Source: Massilia soli (GTDB lineage Bacteria; Pseudomonadota; Gammaproteobacteria; Burkholderiales; Burkholderiaceae_D). From it: a DNA stretch of 64,000 bases. Shown here in pieces: positions 47,606 to 56,817 of this stretch. A model generated the notes under the pieces. The model worked only from the letters and a program-made list of their open reading frames with translations, made no database searches and was not told the DNA's origin. Made by a program: the position numbers and the translations under genes. Where the stretch lies: NCBI RefSeq assembly GCF_016809835.1, contig NZ_JAFBIL020000002.1, positions 310,001-374,000 on the forward strand, given 5' to 3'. Numbering within the stretch: position 1 is the stretch's first letter; every line of letters begins with the position of its first letter.

Positions 47606-49018
47606 ATGAATGTCCACCAATTCTTGCTGATCCTGCTGGCGCGTAAAAAGCTGATCCTGGCGGTGCTGGCCGCCACGCTGCTGCTGACCCTGGGCTACAG
47701 CCTGCTCCAGGCAAAGACCTACAAGGCGACCGCCTCCGTGCTGTTGAATTACAAGGGCATCGATCCGCTGACCGGGCTGACCATGCCCGGCCAGCTGCTG
47801 CCGGGCTACATGGCCACGCAAATCGACATCATCAGCAGCAAAAACGTCGCGCTGCGCGTGGTCGACCAGCTCAAGCTGGCCAGCAGCCCGGCCGTCGTGC
47901 AGCAGTTCAACGACGCCTCCGACGGCCGCGGCACGGTGCAGGATTGGCTGGCCGAGCTGTTGCTGCGCAAGCTAGAGATCGTGCCCTCGCGCGAATCGAG
48001 CGTGCTGGAAATTTCGTTCAAGGGCGCCGACCCGACCTTCGTTGCGGCGGTGGCCAATGCCTTCGCCGATGAATACCAGAAGCTGTCGGTGCAGCTGAAA
48101 ACCGAACCGATGAAAAAGGCCACCACGTATTTCGACGGCCAGACCAAGCAGCTGCGCGACAACCTCGAAGCGGCGCAGGCGCGGCTGTCGAAGTACCAGC
48201 AGGAGAAGGGCATCGTCAGCCTCGACAACAACCGGGTCGATGTCGAGCTGTCGCGCCTGAACGACCTGTCGGCCCAGATGGTGGCGTCGCAGTCGCAGTC
48301 GATCGAGGCCGGCTCGCGCGAGCGCATGGCCAACGGCGCCGGCGGCAGCTCGCCCGACGTGGCCAACAACGCGATGGTGCAGAGCCTGCGCGTCTCGCTC
48401 AGCATGGCCGAGTCGAAACTGGCCGAGATGGGCCAGCGGCTGGCGCGCAACCACCCGCAATATGTCGCCTCGAAGGCCGAAGTCGACCAGCTGCGCCGCC
48501 AGCTCAACGGCATCGTGTCGAACGTGTCCTCCAGCGTCAGCAACAACGCCGAAGTGCTGCGCCAGCGCGAGAACGAATTGCGCAGCGCGGTGGCGGCGCA
48601 AAAGATCAAGGTGCTTGAGCTTAACCGCGCGCGCGACGAGCTGGGCGTGCTGCTCAAGGACGTCGAGAGCGCCCAGCGCGCCTTCGACACCACCTCGCAG
48701 CGCCTGTCGCAGACGCGCATCGAGGGCCAGTCGGAACAGTCCGATATCTCGGTGCTCAATCCGGCCACGCCGCCGATGGCCGCGGACGGCCCGCGCGTGC
48801 TGTTCAATACGCTGGTGTCGCTGCTGCTGGGCACCATCCTCGGGGTCGCCATCGCGCTGCTGGCCGAAATGCTCAACCGTCCGATCCGCTCGCCGGGCGA
48901 CCTGAAAGAGGCGCTCGGCATTCCGGTGCTCGGCACGATCGAATGGAATCCACCGCGCCGCCACGAGCGCGCGGGACTGAAGAACCTGTTGAATCCGCGC
49001 CGGTTGCGCTTGAACTAA
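47606..49018 (+). CDS. epsF: Chain-length determinant protein EpsF (Wzz/PCP-2a-like)
   Basis: This 470-residue protein has an N-terminal helix (about 16-36, [18 protein letters not shown]), a long periplasmic coiled coil (about 190-395) with [11 protein letters not shown] and [11 protein letters not shown], and a second helix near 410-430 ([20 protein letters not shown]), the polysaccharide co-polymerase plan. The Pro-rich motif before the second helix reads [13 protein letters not shown]. It would set chain length with the kinase-like EpsG, encoded 16 bases downstream. Confidence 0.92.
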   Translation: MNVHQFLLILLARKKLILAVLAATLLLTLGYSLLQAKTYKATASVLLNYKGIDPLTGLTMPGQLLPGYMATQIDIISSKNVALRVVDQLKLASSPAVVQQFNDASDGRGTVQDWLAELLLRKLEIVPSRESSVLEISFKGADPTFVAAVANAFADEYQKLSVQLKTEPMKKATTYFDGQTKQLRDNLEAAQARLSKYQQEKGIVSLDNNRVDVELSRLNDLSAQMVASQSQSIEAGSRERMANGAGGSSPDVANNAMVQSLRVSLSMAESKLAEMGQRLARNHPQYVASKAEVDQLRRQLNGIVSNVSSSVSNNAEVLRQRENELRSAVAAQKIKVLELNRARDELGVLLKDVESAQRAFDTTSQRLSQTRIEGQSEQSDISVLNPATPPMAADGPRVLFNTLVSLLLGTILGVAIALLAEMLNRPIRSPGDLKEALGIPVLGTIEWNPPRRHERAGLKNLLNPRRLRLN

Positions 49019-49034
49019 AGGGACGGACCAGACC

Positions 49035-49958
49035 ATGAACTCTCCAGTGCTATCGGCGGCGACGCCAGCGCCCGACCATCATCACATCTTTCCTCCGGCC
49101 GACCGTCCCGGGGGGGAGCGCCCGGCGCCCGAGACCGCCAGCATGGGGGCGATGCTGCTCGACTCGGGCAAGCTCAGCGCCGAAAACGCCGAGCGCGTGC
49201 TGCGCATGCAGAAGGAACTGGGCATCCGCTTTGGCGAAGCGGCCCAGCGCCTCGGGCTGGTCACCGAGGCGGATATCCAGCAAGTGCTGGCGCGCCAGTT
49301 CGAGTATCCCTACCTGCAGCGCGGCGAAGCCAATTTCTCGCCCAACCTGGTGGCCGCGTTCGAGCCGTTCTCGCCGCAGGTCGAAGCGCTGCGCGCGGTG
49401 CGCAGCCAGCTGATGCTGCGCTGGTTCGCGCGCGGGCGGCGCGCGCTGGCCATCGCCGGCGTGGGCGAGGGCGATGGCGTGAGCCAGTTCGCGGCCAACC
49501 TGGCGGTGGTGTTTTCGCAGCTGGGCGAACAGACCTTGCTGGTCGATGCCAACTTGCGCCATCCTTGCCAGCACGAGATCTTCGACCTGAAGGGGCGCCA
49601 GGGCTTGTCGGACCTGCTGGCCGGACGCGCCGATCTCGACGTGGTGCAGCGCATTCCTTCCTTCGTCGACCTGTCGGTGCTGCCGGCCGGCACCTTGCCG
49701 CCGAATCCGCAAGAACTGCTGGCGCGCGCCTCGTTCCGCGCCCTCAATACCCAGCTCGAGTCGCGCTACGACGTCGTGCTGTACGACGTGCCGCCGTTCT
49801 CCAAGGGCGTCGACGCGCTGGCCGTGGCCAGCCGCGCCGGCGGCGTGCTGCTGGTCGCGCGCAAGGACCGCACCCGCATCTCCAGCGTCAGCCGGATGGC
49901 CGAACAGATGGCGCAGGCCGGCGCCGAAGTGATCGGTTCGGTGGTGGTGGACTTCTGA
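49035..49958 (+). CDS. epsG: Chain-length tyrosine-kinase-like protein EpsG, with altered P-loop
   Basis: This 307-residue protein has an N-terminal domain with MGAMLLDSGKLSAENAERV and LGLVTEADIQQVLARQFEYP, similar to the GspE/MshE N-terminal fold that in some proteins binds c-di-GMP. The C-terminal BY-kinase-like domain has NLAVVFSQLGEQTLLVDANL and VVLYDVPPFSKGVDAL. Its P-loop reads GVGEGDGVSQ (residues 142-151), lacking the usual lysine, and no Tyr cluster is seen at the end. It is the cytosolic partner of EpsF. Kinase activity is doubtful. It overlaps xrtB by one base. Confidence 0.88.
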   Translation: MNSPVLSAATPAPDHHHIFPPADRPGGERPAPETASMGAMLLDSGKLSAENAERVLRMQKELGIRFGEAAQRLGLVTEADIQQVLARQFEYPYLQRGEANFSPNLVAAFEPFSPQVEALRAVRSQLMLRWFARGRRALAIAGVGEGDGVSQFAANLAVVFSQLGEQTLLVDANLRHPCQHEIFDLKGRQGLSDLLAGRADLDVVQRIPSFVDLSVLPAGTLPPNPQELLARASFRALNTQLESRYDVVLYDVPPFSKGVDALAVASRAGGVLLVARKDRTRISSVSRMAEQMAQAGAEVIGSVVVDF

Positions 49959-50869
49959 TGAGCGCGCACGTACAGCGTGGCATGCGCTTCGACCTGGAGC
50001 GCGCCCGCGCCGCGATGCCCGAGTGGCTGCCGGTCGTGGTGGGGCTGCTGGTGCTGTTCGTGCCGACCTTCCACCGCCTGGCCACCGGCGCCTGGGGCAC
50101 CGAGGAACAAGGCCACGGCCCGATCATCTTCGCGCTGTTCGCCTGGCTGACCTGGCGCAAGTGGCCCGAGATGCTGGCCGCCACCAACCCTGGCGACAGC
50201 TCCTGGACCGGCTGGCCGCTGCTGGCCATCGGCTTGCTGCTGTATATGTTCGGACGCTCGCAGAACATCCTGATGCTCGAAGTGATGTCGATCGTGCTGG
50301 TGCCCGCCGCCGTGCTGCTGGTCAAGCGTGGCGCGCGCGCGCTCAAGGTGCTGTGGTTCCCGTTCTTCTTCCTGCTGTTCATGGTGCCGCTGCCGGCCGA
50401 ATTTGTCGCGATGGTGACGATGCCGATGAAGATGGCGGTGTCCTACGTGACCGAGAACCTGCTGTTCATGGCCGGCTATCCGATCAGCCGTTCCGGCGTG
50501 ATCCTGCAGATCGGCCAGTACCAGCTGCTGGTGGCGGACGCCTGCGCCGGCCTGCAAACCCTGCTGACCCTGGAAGCGCTGGGCCTGTTCTACCTGAACC
50601 TGGTCCGCCACCCTTCGGCGTTTCGCAACATTGCGCTGGCGGTGCTGATCATCCCGATCTCGTTCGCGGCCAACGTGATCCGCGTGATCACGCTGACCCT
50701 GATCACCTATTACTTTGGCGACGCCGCCGGCCAGGGCTTCCTGCACGGCTTTGCCGGCATGGTGCTGTTCATCACGGCGCTGGTGCTGATCCTGGGCATG
50801 GATACGCTGCTGCAGTGGATCATCCGCCGCAGGCAGGGGCCATCCGCGCCGGCGCGGGGGACGGCATGA
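49958..50869 (+). CDS. xrtB: Exosortase B
   Basis: The ATG at 49958 overlaps the epsG stop (TGATG) and gives 303 residues with eight membrane helices. The exosortase catalytic triad is visible: C196 in ADACAGLQTL, R242 in ANVIRV, and H263 in FLHGFAGMVLF. The location inside eps genes and next to epsI marks the XrtB type. It would cleave and possibly transfer proteins with a PEP-CTERM tail at the periplasmic face. No such substrate gene is seen in this window. epsI overlaps by four bases. Confidence 0.94.
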   Translation: MSAHVQRGMRFDLERARAAMPEWLPVVVGLLVLFVPTFHRLATGAWGTEEQGHGPIIFALFAWLTWRKWPEMLAATNPGDSSWTGWPLLAIGLLLYMFGRSQNILMLEVMSIVLVPAAVLLVKRGARALKVLWFPFFFLLFMVPLPAEFVAMVTMPMKMAVSYVTENLLFMAGYPISRSGVILQIGQYQLLVADACAGLQTLLTLEALGLFYLNLVRHPSAFRNIALAVLIIPISFAANVIRVITLTLITYYFGDAAGQGFLHGFAGMVLFITALVLILGMDTLLQWIIRRRQGPSAPARGTA

Positions 50870-51570
50870 ACCGCCGCGTCCTCGCCAGCGTGGTGCTGGC
50901 CGCCGCGATGGTCAGCGCGTCGGCGCTGACGGGCGCGCTGACGCCCACCGTCAGGCTGGCCGAACAGCAGGGCAAGTTCCAGCTGGAGACGATGATCCCG
51001 GCCGCGTTCGGCGACTGGCAGGTCGACGCCTCGATCGTGCCGCTGCAGGCCGACCCCGAGCAGCAAGAGCTGCTGGAAAAAATCTACGACCAGACCTTGT
51101 CGCGCACTTACGTCGACCGCGACGGCCAGCGCGTGATGCTGTCGATCGCCTACGGCGGCGACCAGAGCCGCGCGCTGCAGATCCACCTGCCCGAAGTGTG
51201 CTACGTGGCGCAGGGCTTCGACATGCTCGACGCGCGCAACGAGTCGCTCGATACCGGGCACGGCATCGTGCCGGTCAAGCGCCTGGTCGCCAGGCAGAAT
51301 GCCCGCAACGAACCGATCACGTACTGGATCACGGTCGGCGACAAGGCCATCAAGTCGGGCATCGAGCAAAAGATGCAGCGCTTCGCCTACGGGCTGTCAG
51401 GCAAGATCCCGGACGGCATGCTGGTGCGGGTGTCGACCATCGGGCCAAGCCCGGCAGCGGCCTACCGGGTGCAGGACCGCTTTATCAAGGACATGCTGGG
51501 CGTGGTCGGCGGCCGCGACCGGGTGCGCCTGATCGGGGCAGCCAGCGCCGAGCGCACGGCCGCGCGCTGA
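50866..51570 (+). CDS. epsI: Exosortase-associated EpsI family protein
   Basis: The ATG at 50866 overlaps the xrtB stop (ATGA) and gives 234 residues with an N-terminal signal anchor (about 5-24). The periplasmic part has IPAAFGDWQVDASIVPLQAD, MLSIAYGGDQSRALQIHLPE followed by a conserved Cys in VCYVAQGF, and ITYWITVGD, all typical of EpsI, which is fused to or next to exosortases. It likely works with XrtB in polysaccharide or protein anchoring. The next gene overlaps it by one base. Confidence 0.9.
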   Translation: MNRRVLASVVLAAAMVSASALTGALTPTVRLAEQQGKFQLETMIPAAFGDWQVDASIVPLQADPEQQELLEKIYDQTLSRTYVDRDGQRVMLSIAYGGDQSRALQIHLPEVCYVAQGFDMLDARNESLDTGHGIVPVKRLVARQNARNEPITYWITVGDKAIKSGIEQKMQRFAYGLSGKIPDGMLVRVSTIGPSPAAAYRVQDRFIKDMLGVVGGRDRVRLIGAASAERTAAR

Positions 51571-53033
51571 TGGATTCGCTACTGCAGTATGTGTTGACCG
51601 CGCTGCCGTTCATCGTCGTGCTGGCGATGGCGCTATTGTCGGTGGTGGGCATCGGGATCGGCCTGGTGCAGCCGCGCATGCTGGCCTACGCCTATCTCGG
51701 CGTGTTCTTCCTGTTTAACTCCTCGACCTACGGCAACCTCGCCCTGATGTCCGGCGGGAATATCTACGGCCGCGGTTCCGGCTTGCTGTATTTCCCGCTG
51801 CTGCTGTGGTACCTGCTGGGCGCCTGGTGCTGCGCGCGCGTGGCGGCCACGTTTTCGCGCCAGCCGGTGCAGCCCTGCAACCTGATTCCCTGGTTCTGGG
51901 GCTGGGCCGCGCTGCTGGCGCTGCACGTGGTGACCGCCTTTTTCCTCGACGTCAAGCTGCGCGACGCGCTGGCGCCGTCGGGATTCTCCAACATCGTGTG
52001 GATGGCGCCGCTGATTTCCCTGCTGCTGCTGTCGTTCCGCACGCGCGCCCATGTGATCGAGCTGTCGCGCTTCGTGATGCTGATGGGCCTGGGGCGGGCC
52101 AGCTACGGCCTGGCGCGCTGGGCCCTCGGCGGCGGTGACCCGAACAATGTCTACGCGAACATGAACGCGATCAAGATCAAGCTGACCTTCTTCGACATCA
52201 ACGACAGCCTGCTGTGCGCGATCGCCCTGGCGATCGCCGCGGTCAACCTGTTCCAGGTCGGCCAGGCCCATGGGTCGCGCTGGTGGCGCAGCGTCGAGTG
52301 GGCCACCGTGCTCGCCACCAGCGCCTGCATCGTGCTGTCGTACCGCCGCACCGCCTGGATCGGACTGCTGCTGGCGCTGGTCGTCGTCGCCTTGCGCTTC
52401 CCGCTGGCGCGGCGCACCCAAATGCTGCTGTTCGGGCTGCCGGCCGCCGGCGCCGCCGTGCTGTTCGTCGCGATCCGGCGCCTGTCGCAGACCAAGGGCG
52501 CCACCGGCGGCGGCATCGAGCGCTTCTTCTACGACATGGGCTCGCGCCGCTTCGGCGCCGAAAGCGAGCGGGTGCTGGAACTGAAGTACGCGCTGGCCGA
52601 TTTCTTGTCGAACCCGATCACCGGCATCGGCTCGTGGGGCCGGTACACCGGCTTTCATCGGATCAGCTGGCAGTCCGGCCCCGACGGCGGCACCTTCATC
52701 CACAGCGGGGTGCTGCACCTGACGCTCAAGAGCGGCCTGCTGGGGCTGGCGCTGTTCCTCGGCCTGGCGTTCGCCTTCTATGCGTTCACGCGGCGCGCGC
52801 TGCGCCAGCTGCCGCCCGAGCTGGTCGGCCTGGGTACCGCCGGGCTGGCCGGCATCGCCTTCATGCTGCCCGACTTCCTGATCGGCACCCCCGTGCCGCA
52901 GCTGCGCACCACCCAGCTGCTGGCGTTCTGCATGGCGCTGCCGTATCTCGCGATGGCCGGCACAGCGGCGGCGAAGACGGCGCCGGCGGCCGCGCCGCTG
53001 CGCTTCGGCGGCGCCGGGCTGGTGAGGCAATGA
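51570..53033 (+). CDS. O-antigen ligase/polymerase-like membrane protein
   Basis: This 487-residue protein starts at an ATG overlapping the epsI stop (TGATG). About 11-12 membrane helices are predicted by eye, with a long periplasmic loop holding RRFGAESERVLELK and NPITGIGSWGRYTGFH, then HSGVLHLTLKSGLLGL, which is the Wzy_C-type motif region. It is likely the polymerase that joins repeat units of the cluster, or a ligase. It shows low sequence conservation, normal for Wzy. The flippase gene follows after 31 bases. Confidence 0.82.
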   Translation: MDSLLQYVLTALPFIVVLAMALLSVVGIGIGLVQPRMLAYAYLGVFFLFNSSTYGNLALMSGGNIYGRGSGLLYFPLLLWYLLGAWCCARVAATFSRQPVQPCNLIPWFWGWAALLALHVVTAFFLDVKLRDALAPSGFSNIVWMAPLISLLLLSFRTRAHVIELSRFVMLMGLGRASYGLARWALGGGDPNNVYANMNAIKIKLTFFDINDSLLCAIALAIAAVNLFQVGQAHGSRWWRSVEWATVLATSACIVLSYRRTAWIGLLLALVVVALRFPLARRTQMLLFGLPAAGAAVLFVAIRRLSQTKGATGGGIERFFYDMGSRRFGAESERVLELKYALADFLSNPITGIGSWGRYTGFHRISWQSGPDGGTFIHSGVLHLTLKSGLLGLALFLGLAFAFYAFTRRALRQLPPELVGLGTAGLAGIAFMLPDFLIGTPVPQLRTTQLLAFCMALPYLAMAGTAAAKTAPAAAPLRFGGAGLVRQ

Positions 53034-53064
53034 GGGCCGCGCCCTTCGACAGCAGGCAACCGCC

Positions 53065-54588
53065 ATGAACCTGCGCCTGATGCGTAACGCGATGTCGAAC
53101 CTGATGGGCGCGGTGGTGCCGGCGCTGGTCGCGCTGGGCACCGTGCCGCTGGTCGTCAAGGGGCTGGGCGAGGCCGGCTACGGCATGTATTCGCTGGTCA
53201 CGGCGATCGTCGGCTACTTCGCCGTGATCGACATCAACGTCACTGCCGGCTCGGTCAAGTTCATCGCCGAGCACAATGCGCGCGCGGACCGCGACAAGAT
53301 CAACCAGACCCTGTTCTTCGGCATCATCGTGTACGCGCTGATAGGTTTGCTGGGCGGACTCGGCCTGTTCTTCGGCGCCAGCTATTTCATCAACGACGTG
53401 TTTGCCGTGCCGCCGGCCCTCGTGCCCGAAGCGCTCGCCACCTTGCGGCTGGCCGCGCTTGGCTTCTTGCTCGGCCAGCTGCAGACCTACCTGCAAAGCG
53501 TCCCGCAGGCGCTGATGCGCTACGACATCTCCAGCCGCATCGAAATGGTCTTCGGAACGCTGGTGCCCCTGCTGACGGTCGCGGTGCTGATGCTCGGCTA
53601 CGGGCTGTTCGAAGTGGTCCTGCTGCGCGTGGCCGCCAGCGGCGTCCATTGCCTGATCCTGTGGCGCGCGATCCGCAGCTTGCTGCCGGCGCTGGCGTTC
53701 CGCTGGGCCGGCGCGCAGGTGCGCCGCGAACTGCTGGGCTTTAGCGCGTACTCGTTCCTGTCGCGCTTCGCCTCGCTGTCCTACGCCCATGCCGACAAGC
53801 TGATCATCGGCGCGCTGGTCGGCGTCACCGGACTGGCCTATTTCACCGTCGCCGCCACCCTGGCCAACCGCATCCTCGGCCTGACCTACCGGCTGTCGGG
53901 GGTGCTGTTTCCGGCGGCCAGCGCGCTGGCCGCCGGCGGCGAGTTCGAGCGCCTGAACCGCCTGTACCTGACCGCCAACCGCTACGTGGTGTTCCTCAAC
54001 GCGGCGATCCTGGTGCTGGTCGCGGTATTCGCCGAACCGGTCCTGCGTTACTGGATGAACCCCGATTTCGCCCGCAACGGCGCGCTGGTGCTGGCCGTGA
54101 TGGCGATGTCGCAGTTCATCGACTCGCTGACCAGCCTGCCATCCCTGGTCAACGACGGCATGGGGCACCCGCGCGTGTCGGGCCTGTTCGCGGTTGCGCG
54201 CGCCTGCACCGGGCTGGTGATCGTCTATCTCGGCGTGCGCCTGGGCGGCATCGATGGCGCCGCCTGGGCCCACCTGGCCGCGTCGGTGCTGTTCACCATC
54301 GCCTTCCTGGGTTTCGTCCACGGCCGCACCGTGCGCACCTCGCTGCGCGACTTGCTGGTGCACAGCTATTTCCCGGCCCTGACCGGGGTTTCCGCCATCG
54401 CGCTGGGCGCGCACCTGCTGGGCGAGCGGCTGGCGCCGACCGTGTCGAATTTCGCCTGGCTGCTGATGGCCACCATGGCGCTGCTGTTTGCGCACGGCAT
54501 GCTGTTCGTCATCGAGCGCGGCGACCGCGAGGCCGCCTGGCGCAAGCTCAAGAAGGCGCTCGGCCACACGCGGGGGAAGCCGGCTTGA
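53065..54588 (+). CDS. Polysaccharide repeat-unit flippase (Wzx/oligosaccharide transporter)
   Basis: This 507-residue protein has 12-14 membrane helices and the MOP-superfamily pattern: an N-terminal VPALVALGTVPLVVKGLGEAGYGMYSLV-like segment (seen in two parts) and FSAYSFLSRFASLSYAHADKL in the middle. It would flip lipid-linked repeat units to the periplasm for the polymerase. It overlaps the next glycosyltransferase gene by four bases. The C-terminal 20 residues are positively charged. It lacks MATE drug-pump signatures; a Wzx role is taken from context and family shape. Confidence 0.86.
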   Translation: MNLRLMRNAMSNLMGAVVPALVALGTVPLVVKGLGEAGYGMYSLVTAIVGYFAVIDINVTAGSVKFIAEHNARADRDKINQTLFFGIIVYALIGLLGGLGLFFGASYFINDVFAVPPALVPEALATLRLAALGFLLGQLQTYLQSVPQALMRYDISSRIEMVFGTLVPLLTVAVLMLGYGLFEVVLLRVAASGVHCLILWRAIRSLLPALAFRWAGAQVRRELLGFSAYSFLSRFASLSYAHADKLIIGALVGVTGLAYFTVAATLANRILGLTYRLSGVLFPAASALAAGGEFERLNRLYLTANRYVVFLNAAILVLVAVFAEPVLRYWMNPDFARNGALVLAVMAMSQFIDSLTSLPSLVNDGMGHPRVSGLFAVARACTGLVIVYLGVRLGGIDGAAWAHLAASVLFTIAFLGFVHGRTVRTSLRDLLVHSYFPALTGVSAIALGAHLLGERLAPTVSNFAWLLMATMALLFAHGMLFVIERGDREAAWRKLKKALGHTRGKPA

Positions 54589-55799
54589 AGATCCTGATGG
54601 TGTCCGAAGACTTGCCCGGCGCGCAGATCGGCGGGCTGGGCAAGCACGTCGTGACCTTGTCCAACAGCCTGATTGCGCAGGGGCACCACGTCGACATCCT
54701 GGGCCGCAACGACCGCGGCCCCGGCGCCGGCGCGGCCCAGATCGGCTTCCACGGACGCCTGATCCCCGGCTTCGACTACGCGCGCCCGGGCTGGAAGGAA
54801 TTGCAGCTCGGCGTCTTCAATCCGCTCAAGCGGCCTTACTTCGCCACCAAGATCGCCCGCGCCATCGATGACCATGCCGGCGGCTACGATGTGGTGCACT
54901 ACCACGGCCACTTGCCGATGACCGGGTTGTACCTGCAGCCGGGCATCAATTTCGTGCAGACCCGCCACGACCAGGGCAGCGAATGCCTGACCCACCTGCG
55001 TTTCCGCGCCGGCGCGGTATGCACGACGGTCGTTGCGCAAGATTGCTCGGCATGTATTTCCGCCAGCGCCGGGCCGATCCGCAAGTCGGTCACGGCGCTG
55101 GCCGTACGCGGCTACCGCGGCGGCGCCGCCGCCTCGTTCGGGCGCCAGAAGACCATCTTCGTGTCCGAGTTCCTGCGCCGCCAGTTCCTGCGCGCGGTGC
55201 CTGGCGCCGACCTGTCGCACAGCCGCGTGATCCACAACTTCATCGACTATGCGCGCCTGGCGCGCCACAGCCGCGCCGCCGCGGGCGACGTCAACCGGGG
55301 ACAGGTGATGCTGGTCGGGCGCATCGACGCCGGCAAGGGTTTCGCCGAGTTCCTCGCCGAAGCGGCGCCGCGGCTGCCGCCGCACGCGCAGCTGCTGATC
55401 GTCGGCGACGGCCCCGGGCGCGCGGCGCTGGCCGCGGCATACGCCAGGCCCGCCATCCGCTTCCTCGGCTGGAAAGAATACGACGAGGCCATCGCGCTGG
55501 CGGTGCGCAGCCAGGTGTGCGTGGTGCCGTCGGTATGCGAAGAGGCGTGCAGCACCACCGTGCTGGAAGCGCTGGCGCTGGGCAAGGCCTGCCTGGCGCT
55601 GGCGCGCGGCGGCACCCCCGAATTGGCCGGCTACCAGCGTTATCCCGGACAGCTGCAACTGGGCGCGACCATGCGCGAACTGGTTGACAAGCTGCTGCTC
55701 CAGCTGGCCGCCGCGCCGCTGGTGCTGGCGCCGGCGCAGTCGTTCGGCGCCGATGCCCTGCAAGTGATTCCGACACTACTGGATTTCTATGCTGAATAA
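54585..55799 (+). CDS. Glycosyltransferase, GT4 family
   Basis: This 404-residue protein starts at a TTG (54585) inside the flippase stop region; the sequence MKILMVSEDLPGAQIGGLGKH is a typical GT-B N-terminus. The nucleotide-sugar site lies near residues 240-330 with VMLVGRIDAGKGFAEFLAE and PSVCEEACSTTVLEALALGK. The middle part is unusually cysteine-rich (HDQGSECL, AVCTTVVAQDCSACIS). It would add one sugar of the repeat unit in the cytosol. The donor is unknown. The following GT2 gene overlaps it by 11 bases. Confidence 0.86.
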   Translation: MKILMVSEDLPGAQIGGLGKHVVTLSNSLIAQGHHVDILGRNDRGPGAGAAQIGFHGRLIPGFDYARPGWKELQLGVFNPLKRPYFATKIARAIDDHAGGYDVVHYHGHLPMTGLYLQPGINFVQTRHDQGSECLTHLRFRAGAVCTTVVAQDCSACISASAGPIRKSVTALAVRGYRGGAAASFGRQKTIFVSEFLRRQFLRAVPGADLSHSRVIHNFIDYARLARHSRAAAGDVNRGQVMLVGRIDAGKGFAEFLAEAAPRLPPHAQLLIVGDGPGRAALAAAYARPAIRFLGWKEYDEAIALAVRSQVCVVPSVCEEACSTTVLEALALGKACLALARGGTPELAGYQRYPGQLQLGATMRELVDKLLLQLAAAPLVLAPAQSFGADALQVIPTLLDFYAE

Positions 55800-56541
55800 A
55801 CCCACCTTCACCATCGTCACCTGCACCTGGAACAGCGCCGCCACGCTGGGCGACACGCTCGCGTCGGTGGCGGCCCAGACCTGGCAAGACGTCGAGCATA
55901 TCTTTGTCGACGGCGGCTCCACCGACGCCACGCTCGACCTGATCGACGCTTATCCTGGCAACAAGCGGTTGTTGCGCGACGTCCAGGGCGGCATCAGCCA
56001 CGCCATGAACGAGGGCATCCGCCACGCCAGCGGCGACTACATCGCGCACCTTCACTCGGACGACTACTACTTTTGCAGCGATGTGCTTGCCACCGTGGCG
56101 GAACGCTTCGCCGTCGACAAGGTCGACTGGCTGTTCGGCAACATCCGGGTGCTGAAGGAGGGCGTGCTGCACCGGCCGCACCCGATGCACCCGTTCAGCT
56201 ACCGCGCGCTGGCCGCCGGCAAGGCTTTCGTGCCGCATCCGGCGGTGTTCGTGCGCAAGGCCGCCTTCGACCGGGTAGGGCTGTTCGACGAACGCCTGAC
56301 GTACGCGATGGACATCGACTTGTGGCTGCGGCTGGGCGCGCTCGCCCGGCCGTCGATGGTGGGGCGCACCTTCACGGTGTTCCGCGACCACGCCGGCAGC
56401 CTGTCGTCGGCCAACCGGATCAAGGCGCGCCAGGAAGAGTTCAGCGTGCGCCGCCGCCATCTTGGCAAGGCGCCGCTGGCCTTCGGCGTGTACTGCCTGC
56501 GCTACCTGAAACGCATGCGCCAGTTACGGCAGGAGGCATAG
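55789..56541 (+). CDS. Glycosyltransferase, GT2 family
   Basis: This 250-residue protein has the GT-A start TIVTCTWNSAATLGDTLASV, VDGGSTDATLDLI with the first Asp, and the DXD-like HSDDYYFCSD near residue 90, followed by FVPHPAVFVRKAAFDRVGLFDE and DIDLWLRLG. It overlaps the upstream GT4 gene and belongs to the same run. It would add a sugar to the lipid-linked unit. A 276-base AT-rich gap with inverted repeats follows, ending this transcription unit. Confidence 0.9.
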   Translation: MLNKPTFTIVTCTWNSAATLGDTLASVAAQTWQDVEHIFVDGGSTDATLDLIDAYPGNKRLLRDVQGGISHAMNEGIRHASGDYIAHLHSDDYYFCSDVLATVAERFAVDKVDWLFGNIRVLKEGVLHRPHPMHPFSYRALAAGKAFVPHPAVFVRKAAFDRVGLFDERLTYAMDIDLWLRLGALARPSMVGRTFTVFRDHAGSLSSANRIKARQEEFSVRRRHLGKAPLAFGVYCLRYLKRMRQLRQEA

Positions 56542-56608
56542 TACTGGGTGAATTGTTAAATATCTGTTCAATATCTTAAGCTTGGCGGCGCGACGATCTT
56601 GCTGTTTT

Positions 56609-56631
56609 TTGATCAATTGACAGGCAGTCAA
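56609..56631. promoter_or_regulatory. Compound palindrome upstream of the heparinase-like gene
   Basis: TTGATCAA (56609-56616) is joined to TTGAC-AGGCA-GTCAA (56617-56631), two adjacent inverted repeats in the 276-base gap before the lyase gene. The second resembles an FNR box but has a 5-base spacer. A CATAAT -10-like hexamer lies at 56660-56665. Confidence 0.4.
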
Positions 56632-56817
56632 AGGGTGTTGCGTAGGCGCGGAAACCTTGCATAATCATGGGCTTGAATGAGAAAATTGCCTCACTGAAAT
56701 TTATTTTGCGGTACTATGACTCCAGGCTAAAGCGGACTCGGCGATTTAACAATCGCGTACAGTGGATCGTGCGCCGCAGCGAACCCGCAGCATGTCATTT
56801 TTATCGGAGTTAGTTTC

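Noticed and set aside
51633-54567. Two minus-strand frames of over 500 codons opposite the polymerase and flippase genes
   Set aside because: They are antisense shadows with His/Gln/Arg-rich sequence. The sense frames encode polytopic membrane proteins in a consistent operon.
56581-56603. Possible sigma54 promoter (TTGG and TTGC elements) before the lyase gene
   Set aside because: The GG-to-GC distance is 17 bases instead of the required 12.
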